Origin: Lentinula raphanica
Taxonomy: Eukaryota; Basidiomycota; Agaricomycetes; Agaricales; Omphalotaceae
Assembly: GCA_027919835.1 (NCBI GenBank)
Contig: JANVFP010000001.1
Coordinates: 1,054,001 to 1,118,000 of the forward strand
DNA length: 64,000 nucleotides
Direction of reading: 5' to 3'
The notes under the pieces are model-generated. The model was not told the origin of the DNA. It made no database searches and saw nothing but the letters and a program-made list of their open reading frames with translations. Made by a program: the position numbers and the translations under genes. This document shows, piece after piece, positions 21,374 to 34,057 of the stretch. Every line of letters starts with the position of its first letter. The stretch's first letter is position 1.

Positions 21374-23630
21374 TCAGTCTCTTTCTACTCGTCTCTGAGG
21401 GGCGATCTTGAAAGGATACCCTCGTTGAACCTCCGGCGCTGGCGTGTTCGGATAATTATAAGTATCAGCTGGCATCGTCGGGAACTCGAACGCTCCTCCA
21501 AGCGTCTGTAACGGGCCTGCACTCTCAAACGACTTCTCCTTCTCGTCTGACGGGGACATTCCAAAGATGGTCACGTTGGAATCCGCACGCTGCCGTTGTC
21601 GGATGAGTTGTATGGATTTGTTCACTTTTTCGGATAGGCCCCATACAGCCCAAGCACCGTAACTATATTAAGAGGAGGAAGATCATGAGCGGAGGTGATA
21701 TACCAGCAGAGAAATGAGTTTGAGCTCACATTTGGGTACACATCAACAGAATGATGATGGTGACAAGCATTACTGAAAGAGCGATATCTTTGGATGATGT
21801 ATGGAATTGTTCAAGCTTCTGGGCCCAGAATGCAAGGAGGTAAGCCGCAAAGGCAAGCTTGAAAATGCTACCAGACAACCTGTTATTCACAATAGAAGAC
21901 GGACGACGAATCAAGATAAACCCACAATGACTGGACGGCGCCGAATCGAAGCATATCCCGAGTCCAGCGAAGAGGGAACTGCAATCGGTCTGATCCCATC
22001 CAATTCCATTAAGAAACAAATCAAGATCAAAAACGAGAGCGACTTACACATAAACAGTCCTATGAAAACAGTCTGTTCAGTCGTAGCCTGGAACAGCCAA
22101 ATCTCACCCGCAGCGACTATCTGCGGATGTCCCGTATACGCCAACACGCTAAGCAACAACACGATCGCGAAGATCGTGCAAAAATGATGTATGAGCAGCG
22201 GCCATCTCATCGACGGCCGGTACGTGAGCTCGAAGATGTACAACCCAGAGATCAGAAGTGCGCTGGCTTTGAGTATGTTCACGTTGTCGAATGTGAATTT
22301 ACTCGCGAGGATTGGCGCGGCGACGATTTGGAGGATGAGGACGGCGAGAGTGATGATGGTGTCGAGGATGTAGGTGACTGTGTTTCGTTTGTTTTCGAAG
22401 GACATTTGCCGGTATTGTTCGGAGAATACGTAGAGGGAAAACTCGGTTGCTTTGGCCATCATGTACAAAACGAGTGTGTAAATGACTGTAGGGACGGGGT
22501 ACTATATAGAATGCAGATGAACGATAGGCTCCTTCTGTTTGCAGAAAATTACTTACGAAGGCGACAGTGGTCATTGAGACTGACTGGGTTTGGACCTTGA
22601 CGAGTTGTTGAACACCATTATCTGTTATACCTTTCATATCGGCGGAATTGTAGCTCGAGTTGTATGAGAGTAAAGTTCGATTGAAAGGAACAGTGTTTGT
22701 GACGTCGAGATAATTACGATCCTTGCACATGCTACCTCCAGTCGGGCCAATATGAGGACAATGAACGTCGGGTCGGTATTGGACTAGGTCTGCAAAATTG
22801 CATTCAATTAGCACACACACGAGAAACCCGTCAGAGTCGGAATATACATACTCTTGTGAATATATCGACACCAGCCAGTGTTCATCCCTCCTTGCCATGA
22901 TTCACCAAACGGCAACGTGCTCATGAAACTCAGGCAATCATCCTGAGAATCGTATTGCTGATGGTCCCCAGTGCAGTACAGACTCGAAACGGCACAAACA
23001 TCAGCCGCCGTTTTGAGCACAATAAGCTCCGTAACATTCGTCGATGTGCTGTTCAGTTCCTTCGCGATCTGAGGCGCCAAGAGCGGAGAGGTATACGCCA
23101 TGAGGTCGTCTATACGACGAAGGATAGCGTCGTATGAAACGACTTTCATCGTATCGTCGTCGTAGGCCATGAACATGTCGATCTGGAGCGGGACAGTCAA
23201 GTTGCTGGTAGGGTACGCCATGTTGCTGATATAGCTAACAGCAACAACCGGAGGTTCGACAACAGCAGACTGTATAGTCATTCCTGTGGGTATCCCGATG
23301 AGCTGAGTTGTGGTAGCTAAGAGGGTGTCTTGGTAGAAGAGCCCGAAGAGGAACTCGGCGTTGAGTTCTTGGCCAACGAACGTCGTGATAGCATCGACAC
23401 GACCTACGACATCGGGAGAGAGAGGTGATGGCACTGAACCGTTGAAGACGCCTCCGGGATTAGAAAATCTATTCAGGAGATGAGATCGCTTCTGGTTACT
23501 AGCAAAAGAGTTTGAAAGTTCCATACGCAGCGCCAAAGGTATCGAGAGCCTCAAGGTATTCGTAGGGCTGTCTGTACCCCAAAGTTAAACGAGCGAGGAG
23601 AATGAGGAGTGCGATTCTTTGGGAAAACAT
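21374..23630 (-). CDS. Multi-pass membrane protein with Cys-containing ectodomain
   Basis: Seven exons (complement of 23630-23527, 23468-22852, 22789-22557, 22501-22048, 21989-21926, 21879-21730, 21662-21374) join in phase and give 636 residues. A signal peptide (MFSQRIALLILL...) is followed by about 290 extracellular residues with NxS/T sites, a DDCLSFMSTLPFG motif and YRPDVHCPHIGPTGGSMCKDR. From about residue 310 several hydrophobic helices follow, including LLISGLYIFELTYRPSMRWPLLIHHF. A His-His after a Tyr-rich helix recalls TLC/TRAM-LAG-CLN8 domains, but I hold that loosely. The last 100 residues are a polar cytoplasmic tail. The ectodomain plus helices is an arrangement I associate with uncharacterised fungal proteins. 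Role unknown. Confidence 0.75.
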
Positions 23631-25009
23631 TCGAGGGGAAACACAGCATGGGGACAGTATATCGATGGCACACCCTTTAAAGTTCTGGCATGGGGATTGT
23701 TGAGAAGGAGGTGTCTTGACAATCTAGGGACAACGTCACCAGATAGAGTACTTTTGCGAGTGGATCAGAACTCGGAAACGCAAGAGAGGAATTTTTAGTC
23801 TCACCGTTGACCGATGGAACGTAGTACAGCCTCCTACCTTCCGGCGCGCGCGAACCTCTCTCGGTTCTGCCAAGGTTCTGCATTCGTTGGTAAGAGACAG
23901 CAAGACTATACCAGATGAGTGTTCATTACCAGTAGAGTAGTACGGTACTAGGACCTAGTAGTACCAAGTTTCCACCGCAACTGTGGGCTCTTCATGGCGT
24001 AGTGCAGGTTCTTGAGCACAAACAAAATTAGAACTCTGTCAGTGTTTATAGATTATCCGACGCCTATGCCCTGTTGTCTCCAATGACTTCCTACGGCTTA
24101 TGTATAATAGGATTGGTAGCGGTAAGGACCTATACAGAGTAGGCTATAAGCACTCGAAGCGTATGATGAGCGCGTATGCTTCCTCGGACTTGTGGCACCC
24201 CCGACTTGAATTATCCGTGCGCGATAATTGCGCTTATCTGCTCCCAGTGCATAAGGTCGAGTCTCGACCGTGGTATATGTGGTGTAACACTTGAAACACT
24301 TTTTTGAAAGATGGCCGACAGCCCGAGATGTGAGAAGGATTCATGAGGAGCTTGTAAGGAAGTTCATTGGAACTTGGAAGGTCATGAGCGTCGCTTACGA
24401 ATTGCTGATTCGGTACTTGGAAGAGAATCCAGTCCGAGAGTAGTCCGAGAATCTACATGAGTCTACATGCAACAGTACCGATGGAGTTTGAAGCGATTCG
24501 ACGTTCGGAACATCAAGGAGTTACGAGTAGTGAATCCATCGAGTAATAGCGAGTAATGTCTCTTCGTTGTCAAGAAATTTGTGTTTGGCATTCGCCTGGC
24601 GTGCTGGATGGCAGTACCAGTTGAGCATGACGAGCTCAGCAGCCAAGATAGAGCGTGCTAGACAGTGATGAGGTCGAAAGAGTAGGCCTTGCACGATGCA
24701 AAGCGAATGACAAGAAGTTGGGAAGATAAGCGCCTAGAGCGCCTGTTATATAGTACGTGCCTCTCTGTGCCTCTGCCAGTGCCCAGTGCCCACTGCCTCG
24801 CTTCGCTTCTCTCAACTTCTTCAAGAGTTTTGACTACAATCAATATTCAATATGCATCGTCACAATACTCAAGACTGGCCATCATTCAATAAGAATATCA
24901 GTCGCAGTGTCACCTGTTGTTCATCATCGCACTGACATGTGGTCATCATTGGTGGTGGAATATAATATACGGTTCACGGTAATATTGTTCGCCGTTCTTC
25001 AACCTCTCC
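23631..25009. other. Intergenic
   Basis: About 1.4 kb shared upstream region of the membrane protein (left) and the P450 (right). No gene or repeat is recognised. Confidence 0.45.
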
Positions 25010-27557
25010 ATGTCTTTTCTCACACCCGGAATAGTAGCCATCGCTCGAGCTCTAGTGTTTCCTGGACTTTTGACGGCTGGCGTCGTAATTTTACAACGCC
25101 TCATAGGAAAATCTACCGGTATCATACTACCAACATGGACCTTGATCTCAATTTCTGTCTTCAGCCTGCCTGTTTTGAGCATCTGTAGGATAATGCTCAA
25201 AGAATTGAGGCAGAGACGAGAAGCCGCTGCGTTAGGTGCTCGACTTGCCCCAAGGGTCAAAGGGAAATGGTTTGCGAACCTTGACGTGCTCAAGATGATG
25301 ATGGATAACTATCACACCGGTTATCCTGGTACGTCGTAACTTTGCCTTTCAAGTTCATGTCTTGACGAATCTTCTGCTACAGCTGATGGCTTGGTGGACA
25401 TCATGAAAGATCAAGGCCCTGTCTTCAACACGAACGTCCTATGGCAAAACATGATCTTCACTTCCCAGCCCGAGCATATCCAGCTTATTCTGGCCACAGA
25501 CTTTGGTAATTATGCCAAAGGTGAGGATCTCAAACAGCTTCGGACTCGCTATTATCAGACCTTCATCGCAGGGGAGAGGTTTCAACGAAACATGTCGTCG
25601 GTTTTGGGTGCAGGCGTCTTTAACTCGGACGGTGATATGTGGAAGTAAGTTAAGCTGTTCAACAGCGATACCTGTTTTCAAAGCTCAACTCTTGCTAGAT
25701 TTCACCGATCGATGACCCGTCCATTCTTCAGTCGCGACAAAATTACCCATTTCGATATATTCGACCGACATGCAGATCTGGCCATATCACTCATGAAAGC
25801 CCGTTTCCGCGCGGGTTACGCCGTGGATTTTCAGGTATGCCTTCGTCTCACCTTTTTTCCACTGGATGAGTTCTGAAGCATTCCGGTTACACCAGGACTT
25901 GATAGGTCGATTTACACTTGATTCTGCGACTGAGTTCCTTTTTGGTTCTTGTGTTAATAGCCTTGCAGCCGGTCTTCCATACCCTCGTGATGTCGCTCCA
26001 ACTGTCCTATCCGGCTCCTCCACTCCCAATGTGTCTGGGAACCTACTCTCACCGAACGTCTCGGCTTTCTCCTTGGCGCGTGATTTCAGTAATGCGTTCT
26101 TGGACGCACAAGAAGCTTGCAGTTCGAGAGAACGATTCAGTATGATATGGCCGATGCTTGAGATTCATAAGGATAAGACTAAGGAGCCGATGAAAATCAT
26201 CAATGCGTTCATACAGCCTATCGTGAACGAGGCGGTAGCCAAGTTGAAGAATCAGGAAAGGCTTGGAGAAAAGAAGGGACCAGTTGAAGAAATTGACGAG
26301 AACGAGACCTTGCTGGATCACCTTGTCAAACAGACAGACGGTTCGTAAACAATTTTTGCAACAAACTTCGACTTCTCACAGTAATGAAAATTTGTGTAGA
26401 TCCTGTTATCCTCAAAGACGAAACGTATGTAATCTCCCTAGTACTTTCCCCATGTCCAAACGCTAACTAGTAGATTCTCAGACTCAACATCTTAATCGCG
26501 GGAAGAGACACTACGGCAGCCACTCTCACATTCGTGGTCTACTTCCTCTCAATGTATCCAAAAACCATGCAACGTCTGAGAGACGAGATTCTCGAGAAGG
26601 TAGGTCCGTCAAGGAGACCCACGTACGATGACATACGTGACATGAAATTCCTGAGAGCCGTAATCAACGGTACGTACGAATTCAATCGAGTTCACCTAAC
26701 GAGCGTTTGAACAAGAACAACGTTGACTCACTAGAGACGCTGAGATTGTACCCAGTGGTGTTAGTACTCACTTGTCCCATCGCCACCCGGCTGGCAAATC
26801 CTTTCTCACCTTATGTCCACAGTCCCTTCAACGTTCGAGAATGCACTCATGCCACCACTTGGCCTTCCCCTGATCCCACACAACCTCCTATCTACATTCC
26901 AGCGGGGGCGATGTGCGTTTCCTGTTTCCCATGAAGCCCAGCCCACACACAACTTACTAATTCTGGGTCTCTACCTTTTGTAGAGTCCCTTGGTCCGTGT
27001 TTATGATGCACCGTCGAACTGACCTTTGGGGACCGGATGGTACGTCCCATTGGATGGTAACACTTACGAATATTTCTTATTCAACGCAATGAATCGTAGC
27101 TGAAGTCTTTGATCCCGACCGTTTCCTCGATGACAGATTGAAAACTTACCTGGCTCCGAGACCTTTCATATTCCTTCCCTTCAACGCAGGTCCTCGGATT
27201 TGCTTAGGCCAACAGGTAACAATCTACTATTACCCTACATAGCCGTTCCATTTACGCCTGAACGCAATGCAGTTTGCGTATAACGAGATGTCCTTTATCC
27301 TCGTCCGCCTGATTCAGAACTTCACATCTTTCACCCACTTTCCGGAGCTATGCCCTCCCGAATTTCAAGTCCCCCCAGAATGGAAGTCGGAACCGGGCAG
27401 GAAGGGGATCGATAAATTCTTCCCGAAGATGACGTTGACGATGTACTCTGGTGTACGTATTCACCCCTCTCTTTCTCCTTAGTTGGCAGGAGATGCTGAT
27501 CGTGTTGTTTTCCAGGGTGGGCTCTGGGTCAAAGCTGAGGAAGCGGATCGTGATTGA
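25010..27557 (+). CDS. Cytochrome P450, CYP63-like
   Basis: Thirteen exons (25010-25328, 25383-25520, 25572-25644, 25699-25834, 25896-26340, 26400-26424, 26482-26669, 26735-26759, 26823-26912, 26984-27039, 27100-27215, 27273-27452, 27516-27557) join in phase and give 610 residues. The N-terminus is a membrane anchor. [21 protein letters not shown] is the substrate-access/C-helix region. The I-helix oxygen-binding motif is AGRDTT (near 390), the K-helix ExxR is ETLR (near 441), and the heme-binding loop is [10 protein letters not shown] (near 535, Cys thiolate ligand). PFNVRE, WPSPDP and IYIPAG are typical of the basidiomycete CYP63 family, membrane-bound monooxygenases linked to hydrocarbon and xenobiotic oxidation. 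The family call is from memory of these motifs. There is no biosynthetic gene cluster around it. Confidence 0.92.
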
Positions 27558-27850
27558 TCACGGCTGGAAATCGAAAGGTGAAGTGAATGTATGAAATAAA
27601 GAACTGATTACACCTGTACGAGTAGTAGTGAGTCATGAAATCATAAATAACAAACGAGCTTGTTCATGTTATTGCTATATGCTGTTCTATCTTCCCCAAT
27701 CGATAATCGATCGATCCGCCATTCACCCTTCACCACCAGAACTTTGACCTCTTGCTCGTCTTCTTTGTCTTGCTGGACGTTCCAGTCCACCACCATTCTG
27801 TAAAATTCATACCAAAACAAAGACGACGAATCAGAAACGCAAGACAGGTT

Positions 27851-28706
27851 CTAGCGAGTCGACATGGACGTGCGGAAGTTGTTGTTGGCCCCATAATGAC
27901 TCGCCCTCGGGTCCCAACGGCCATGCAGAGGCTCCCTGAACCCTCCGTTTGCGACGACAAAGGCGATATCAATGAAGAGGATGAATGTCATTATGATGAA
28001 GTTGATCCAGGCAAATGCAACAAGGGCCGTGAGGATTCTGCATGGTTGAAAGACTTGACACCAAGCCAAGTTCCCCCAGAAGGTCTGCGGAATGGAGTGA
28101 GAGGTATGCGTGCTATTTTAAGTGAGGAATGAGATTAAAAACGTCACACTTACGGTAGCAATCGCTGCGCCAACTAAGTACATCACCCAGAGGATGAAGA
28201 GGCCGATTAGTTCGCCTCTGAATGTGGTGATGAAACGGTTCTCGTATCGCCTGTGAATACAGTGTATGCTAAAGAACGAGGTATCAGCGAGCTCTTAGCA
28301 CTCGTACTGAATCGAAAACTTCATATGAAGAAATATATCATACTCACATGAACCACGACCACAGAATTGCTAGTATAGATGTTGCTAGAAGCTCCGCGAC
28401 GATAGGATCTGGATAGCGAATGGCAAAGTACGACGATACGGGCACAATGAGCGTTCACGATCAGCGTCGGAACTGGTTCATCATTATCGTGCTCACCATA
28501 GAAATCCTGTCCGCTGTTCAACGGGTCGCCGAGAGGGATGTGTGTAGTATAATGGATTCTCGCCGCTGTGAGTCCGAGAAGGACAACAGAAAAAAGAGCC
28601 TGAAGGTGTATTTTTGGCAAATGAGGAGTTTGTAACGAGCTCAAACATCGAGCACACCTACCGAGGAGAAATAGAACGCAATTCGCAGAGCGGGAAAGTC
28701 AGTCAT
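27851..28706 (-). CDS. MARVEL-domain membrane protein
   Basis: Five exons (complement of 28706-28662, 28599-28497, 28408-28348, 28250-28154, 28084-27851) join in phase and give 179 residues. The pattern is that of fungal MARVEL-like four-helix proteins: helix 1 runs into ARIHYTTHIPLGDPLN, then FYDPIVAELLATSILAILWSWF, ELIGLFILWVMYLVGAAIAT and NFIIMTFILFIDIAFVV, followed by a short polar tail. Such proteins sit in plasma or vesicle membranes and are thought to help organise membrane contacts. No catalytic residues are expected. The two middle introns (88 and 97 nt) are longer than most here. Confidence 0.8.
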
Positions 28707-29490
28707 GACGAGCTAGGTGTTCGAGTCTTGAGAGTAGGCAGTAGATGAGTAAAAGCAGAGATAAGTTGCTGGATTCTGGTAGAGGACTAGGGTTATAAGG
28801 CAAAGAGGGTGGACACGAGGAGACCATGATGTTTTGCATTACGACACTGCTTCCCCTTTGTCACTTGGCTGAATTCTTCGCATCTGTGTAAGCAGGAGGG
28901 TTAGGGCTATGCAGGCAATGCATATGGATACTGCCTGCGATGAAATTATAGTGGTACGATTGATAAAAAATTCAAGCAAATCCAGCTTCAGCTGCAGGCA
29001 GCCTCATGTTAGTTTATGTTCCGATATGAATCTAATCGAGCATTGAGTAGATATGATATTGGGAGGCATTCAATGAAGTCCGTTACCACGAGATGGAGTT
29101 GATTTTCACCGATATACGATGGTAGTAAGGTGTGTTACAGCACAAGCAGCCTTCTTGAAGACTTGAAGCACTTGATGATCTGTATTCTCAGGGCGATGCA
29201 TCTTTATGGTGACACGTTTTGAGGCCTCGACAGTTATCATTGACACCGGAGAAGGACTGGATCAGTACTGAAAAAGTAAGGATCGCCCTAGGTAAGTACC
29301 GACAGTGACCGATGACCATTGACGATGCTTTGCCGTTAAAGAAGGCGTTGAGTCAAGCGCTCTGAGCGCTTAAAGCCGCGTCGGCCTGTATTGGACGCCG
29401 AGCGTCGTCATTGTTCTCACGGCAAGCGAAAAAGAAAGGAGCTCGAATTTCAAATTTCAGTCACTTTCAAGTTTCAATCCTTTTGACCTG
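28707..29490. other. Intergenic, first copy of a duplicated 5' flank
   Basis: From about 29140 on, this sequence is the diverged partner of 31138-31419 (shared CAGCCTTCTTGA, GATGCATCTT, GACACGTT, the palindrome at 29355). It is the upstream part of a tandem duplication of about 1.9 kb that also contains the F-box gene. No gene is seen in 28707-29140. Confidence 0.6.
29355..29371. promoter_or_regulatory. Perfect palindrome upstream of the F-box gene
   Basis: AAGCGCTCTGAGCGCTT, 8-bp arms around one base, about 120 bp before the ATG. The duplicated copy at 31355-31371 keeps it with one change (AAGCGCTCTGGGCGCTT). Could be an operator; could also be chance. Confidence 0.35.
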
Positions 29491-31035
29491 ATGGAAAACG
29501 CAAAACCCCTTGTGAATGTTTTTATCTATGTTCCCTCAATCCTTTCTTACTGATCTTTCTACTCAGCCAATTTCTAGCCCAAACGGAACAGCTCTTGGAC
29601 TACCGATTGAAATCTGGCTAAAGATAATCAAAGACTCAGTGGTATTCCCGTTAGCAAAAGAGCGTACGCCCAAAGGCCTTGACATGGAAGATCTTCTTAG
29701 CCTTTCCTGTGTCTCCCATTCTATGCGGGCGATCACTTCCGAATTTCTTTTCAGGCATCTCCTTTTTCGCCGGAAAACGCTTGGTTGTCAGGAGGGGTGC
29801 TCACCTCAGGATGTGTGCCCTCACATGGACGAGACAATGCCCCCTGGATACTTTTTTCGATACACTCGATACGTTCAATCCTGCGAACTCCGCGACTGGG
29901 AGCAGCGTGAGGGTGACCAGACGGAAGTGATAGAGGCGCATGTTCTGAATCGTACTCGGTTCATCACGTCAAACATTCCAAAACTTACTGCGCTCATCCT
30001 CTCCCAAACCCTTGTCACTCCCTCTGCCCTGAAAAACATTCGGGAACTCTCAAGCTTGTCCACGCTCATCTTTGAACGGTGCCGATTTCGTGGTGTTTCC
30101 GCCAACGATATTCGAAATCTCGTGTCTCAACTTGGACCCAGACTGAGGACATTATCCGTATGGACTAAATCTGGGCATCTTGGAGAAATGGGCATGGCCT
30201 TTTTTTCTCCGAGTTTGGTGAAACTCAAAAAACTACGTATGAACGCCCATGAGCACATTCAGAGCGTTTTATCCGGTCCCGTTCTTGAATCTCTGGAGAC
30301 CCTCGAGGTCCTCATTGAAGGGGACCTTACTCCCCTTTTCCAGTATCTCAATCGACTTCCGTCACTTGTATCGCTCACCATCGAGGATCAAGATACTAAT
30401 AGATTACGCATGGGTCGTGGCAATTACTCGCTGTCTTCTCTTGAACACATTCGCCAACTCACAATCTCTCCACTTCTTCTTGAACACCTTACCGACATCC
30501 CACCTGAACTATCCAGTCTTGCCATTCGCACATCCATCGACGACGCCCATCCATTGCTTAATTGGTACTTTCTACTTCTACCATCTTGGTCTCGTCCGGA
30601 CACATACATGTCCATTTCCAAGATGACTATCCCTGTTCAGGTCATGGTATCTGTATCTCATTCTCTACGGGAAACCCAAACAGCCCTTCCGAATTTGGTA
30701 TATCTAACTATTATTATGGACCATTCTATGGAATTTAAAGCATTCCAAGAGGTGAGCAATTACTCAATTTCGCGACAGCCTTGTTCAAATACCATCTTCA
30801 GCGTGTCTTGAAATCTGCTTCACCATGGGCTGCGCCCTCGTTGAAGGAATTACGGTTCATTGATGTCAAACTAGAAGATGTCTTCACCGAAGACGACGCC
30901 AAAGAAGCTGTACAGGGACTGGCCTCCTCATTGCGAAGTGATGAACGCTTTCCTGCAATGCAGCTCTTCAGTATGCGTGTTCATCGAGTCAATCATTGGG
31001 TTGATTACTATGATCCACCCATCCAAAGCGAATGA
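29491..31035 (+). CDS. F-box/LRR-like protein
   Basis: Three exons: a short first exon from ATG 29491 (MENAKPL...), then 29567-30751 and 30802-31035. The donor of the first intron may be 29512, 29518 or 29530, all phase 0, giving about 479-485 residues. LGLPIEIWLKIIKDS...LLSLSCVSHSMRAITSEFLFRHLLF is an F-box, the segment that docks onto Skp1 in SCF ubiquitin ligases. The rest alternates Leu-rich strands such as LTALILSQTLVTP, LSTLIFERCRF and SLETLEVLIEGDLTPLFQYL in the manner of degenerate LRRs that choose the substrate. Its tandem copy at 31420-32987 is broken. Confidence 0.8.
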
Positions 31036-31419
31036 AAATGTGATACAGGATGCGGGTAGTACGTTCAGTGGTAAATCTGTATCATAAAGATGTCGTCTGG
31101 AATTGAACATCTCTCTTGCGCGATATGCTATATATGATAGCACAGGCAGCCTTCTTGACAACAAGTCTTCCAGTGGCGTGATGCATCTTATTTATGACAC
31201 GTTGCTGAGGGCTCGAGTCTCGACGAAGGACTAAGTATATCAGCACTGAGTAAGTGAGGAAAACCCAAGGTACTGACCAGTGACGATGCTTGTTTCCTTT
31301 CAGGTTGACGATGGAATGAACATTGAAGGGTACAACTTGAAGTGTTTATTGGCAAAGCGCTCTGGGCGCTTTTGCTGTGCGCTTGTCGGGCACGCTCGGC
31401 ACTTTTGATCGCCACAATC
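31036..31419. other. Intergenic, duplicated flanks meet here
   Basis: 31085-31130 matches 33030-33080 (ATCTCTCTTGCGCGATATGCTAT), the 3' flank; 31138-31419 matches the 5' flank upstream of 29490. This is the junction of the tandem duplication. Confidence 0.6.
31355..31371. promoter_or_regulatory. Palindrome upstream of the F-box pseudogene
   Basis: AAGCGCTCTGGGCGCTT, the copy of 29355-29371 with one arm base changed. It lies about 50 bp before the ATG at 31420. Confidence 0.3.
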
Positions 31420-32987
31420 ATGGAAAACGCAGAATCTCAGCTTGCGAATGCTTCCACCTATGTATGTTTTCTCAACCTCTCCTGATTTCTCTTTTTGTCT
31501 ACTAGCCAAGTCTTAGTGGCGAAGAAGCGTCTTCATTACCACCTGAACTCTGGCTTGTAATCGTCGAATACCTAACACTCAGGCTACACTCAGGCTGTCA
31601 ACAAAAAGGCGAACGCGTAACGGCTATGACAAGAAGGACCTTCTTAGCCTTTCTTGTGTCTGCCGTTCTGTGCGCGCGATGATGTTCAATCTTCTTTTCA
31701 ATCATCTCGTTTTTCGCCAGAATGTGCTTGAACACAATGTAGAAGGCGGCTGTCAGGAGCAATGCACATCTGATGTGTGTCCACATATAAACAAGACAGG
31801 ACTCCCTGAATACCTTCTTCCATACGTCCAATCTTGTGAATTCCGCGATTGGAAGCAACATGGTGACAAGGAGGATGGGATAGAAGCGTTTGTCTTAAAT
31901 CATATCCAACTCCTGTCAAAGATGCTGGCACAAGAGTCACTGCGCTCACCCTCTTTCAAACCCTAGTCACTCCCCTGTCCTACAGAGTATCCAGGAGCTG
32001 CCATACTTGACCATGCTGATCCTTGAACGGTGCCAATTTCGTCGTGTTTCTTCCCATGACATTCGAAACCTCATATCTCGACTGGGACCCAGACTAAGAA
32101 CATCGTATTGTCCCACTCTGGGTTTCTTGGAGACCTGGGCACAGCCCTTCATTCTCAGGTACTGGACCTCAAAGAACTGCGTATGGATTGCTACGAGCAC
32201 ATTCAGAGTGTTTTAACCAGTCCCATCCTTACATCTCTGGAAATCCTCGAAGTTCGCAGAGTGGAACTGTTTCCCCTTTCCCAATATCTCAATCAAACTC
32301 CGTCACTTGTATCGCTCACCATCGAGGATAGATCTCAATCAGAGGTCGATAGCCAAGGCGTTTTCTCGTTGACTTCCCTCAAACACGTTCGACGACTGAC
32401 GATCTCCCCTCTGCTTCTCGACCGCCTTGCTGGGAGCCCACCCAACCTATCCAGTCTCGCGATTCGCCCACGCTTCGTATACAATTGCACACCCAGCTTG
32501 ATAGAAGATCTTTGTCGCTCGGACTGCTGGTCTCGTTCAAGTACATACAGATTCATTTCGGAATCAACCATTCCTCTTCAAGTCATGCTCACCGTCTCGA
32601 AGTCCCTGTGGACTACCAAAACAGTCCTCTGAAAGATCTAAAAATCATCATGAACAAACCTTTGAAACTCGGAGAATTTTCAGGGGGTGAGCCTAAGAGC
32701 AGTTACTCCAAGTCAAATGATTGAACGCTCATTTGTGTTCAAATCTTCAGATTTTCCACCAAAACCTTTCTCTGACATGGGCGACACCCTCTTTGAAGGA
32801 ATTGCGGTTCATTGATGTTGAACTCACTGATGTTTCCACTCAAGACGCCGTCGATATGATTGTCCGAGAAATGGCCTTTCCATTATGAACGGAGAATTCC
32901 TTTCCTGCGATTGAACTCTTGAGCATGCACTTTCTTCTATCCGATCATTGGGTTGATTACTGTTATCCACTCGTCGCAAGTGAATGA
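31420..32987 (+). pseudogene. Frameshifted tandem copy of the F-box/LRR gene
   Basis: Begins MENAESQLANASTY, splices to LPPELWLVIVEYL and then keeps full-length similarity to 29491-31035, but the reading frame changes at least four times: near 31620 (before the DLLSLSCV equivalent), near 31960 (before LTLFQTLVTP), near 32100 (before SHSGFLGDLG) and near 32630. The natural stop position corresponds to 32985-32987. Long stretches between shifts are still well conserved (RCQFRRVSSHDIRNLISRLG; SLVSLTIED), so decay is fairly recent. Confidence 0.8.
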
Positions 32988-34057
32988 AAATGGTACACAG
33001 TATGTGGGCTACGTCCAGTGGGAAAGCTGTATATAAAGATGGCATCTGGAATCGAACATCTCTCTTGCGCGATATGCTATGTATATTCCGTCTAGACCGA
33101 AAACAGAGGGACCCACCCCGGATAAAGTGCACCACTCATAATAATCTCCAGTGACTTTTGAGTCCTTATCGGTCTGCTTTCTTCCTCCCGCTGCGTAGCA
33201 TTTGGCCGACATTTCCGCGCTCATCGTCGACTGGCCTGGGTATAACCCAATCTGAAGGGAGCTCAATTAAAGCGCAATATGCCTCAGCCACGTCTAAACT
33301 CATGCATTTTGACAAACAAGCGAATATAGAATACCATGTTGGTTTTGTCTCCGTTTCATCCGTTGAATGTGCGATTGCAGGGGCTCCCGAGGATCTTCCT
33401 TGGTTTCGGGCGTATTCTACAGCTATCATGACTTTCCCGATTGGTGGATTGAGGTGGAACGATAGTGGAAACCCTTTCTACAAAGTGGGTTCCCAATGTT
33501 CTTGGTGTATCTTTTCTAGGTTTTGCCGAAGATTCAAGTTGAATGAAAGAAGCCGGTCAAAGGAAGCATGGGGGTCAAAATGTCTTCGAGACGGAGGTTA
33601 TAACGCTTAAGTGCTGGGGGTGGGATTATAGTTATCATATCGATGACTTCCTCATTTATGAGATACCCATATTAGTAGACCACAACAATCCTTGTATTCT
33701 TTGACAATTAGAATCTTGATCCAAACCTGCAGCTTCCAGTCATGTAGTCTCTATATGTCAGTGGCGCGACAAAATCGACAAAATCGACAACATTACATGT
33801 GACTACTACCTGGGTACACGAACAGATTTGTTCCTGACTTGAGTCTGAACGGGTACGGTTCGCATCCACAGTGCATTGCATCCGAGGTGCAAGCGGACGC
33901 GGTGGTCCGGAAGGGCGAAATAAAAACGCAAGATACGGTATTTTTGGAAAGGTATTCATGGACGGTGTCTTGGGCTGGATTTGTACACTGAAAGGGAGAA
34001 GGTCAGGACTTAGTAAGTTGCGAGCAGATATGAACCCACGTTCAACGGTCAACATAG
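32988..34057. other. Intergenic, one doubtful frame
   Basis: 33000-33100 is the duplicated 3' flank of the F-box genes. A 150-codon plus-strand frame at 33158-33610 has no recognisable motif and no clear intron context. I do not call it. Confidence 0.4.

Noticed and set aside
25010..27557. Secondary-metabolite gene cluster around the P450
   Set aside because: Neighbours are membrane and MARVEL proteins; no synthase, terpene cyclase, transferase or transporter is near.
33158..33610. 150-codon plus-strand frame
   Set aside because: No motif, no paralogue, and no start or intron context beyond chance.
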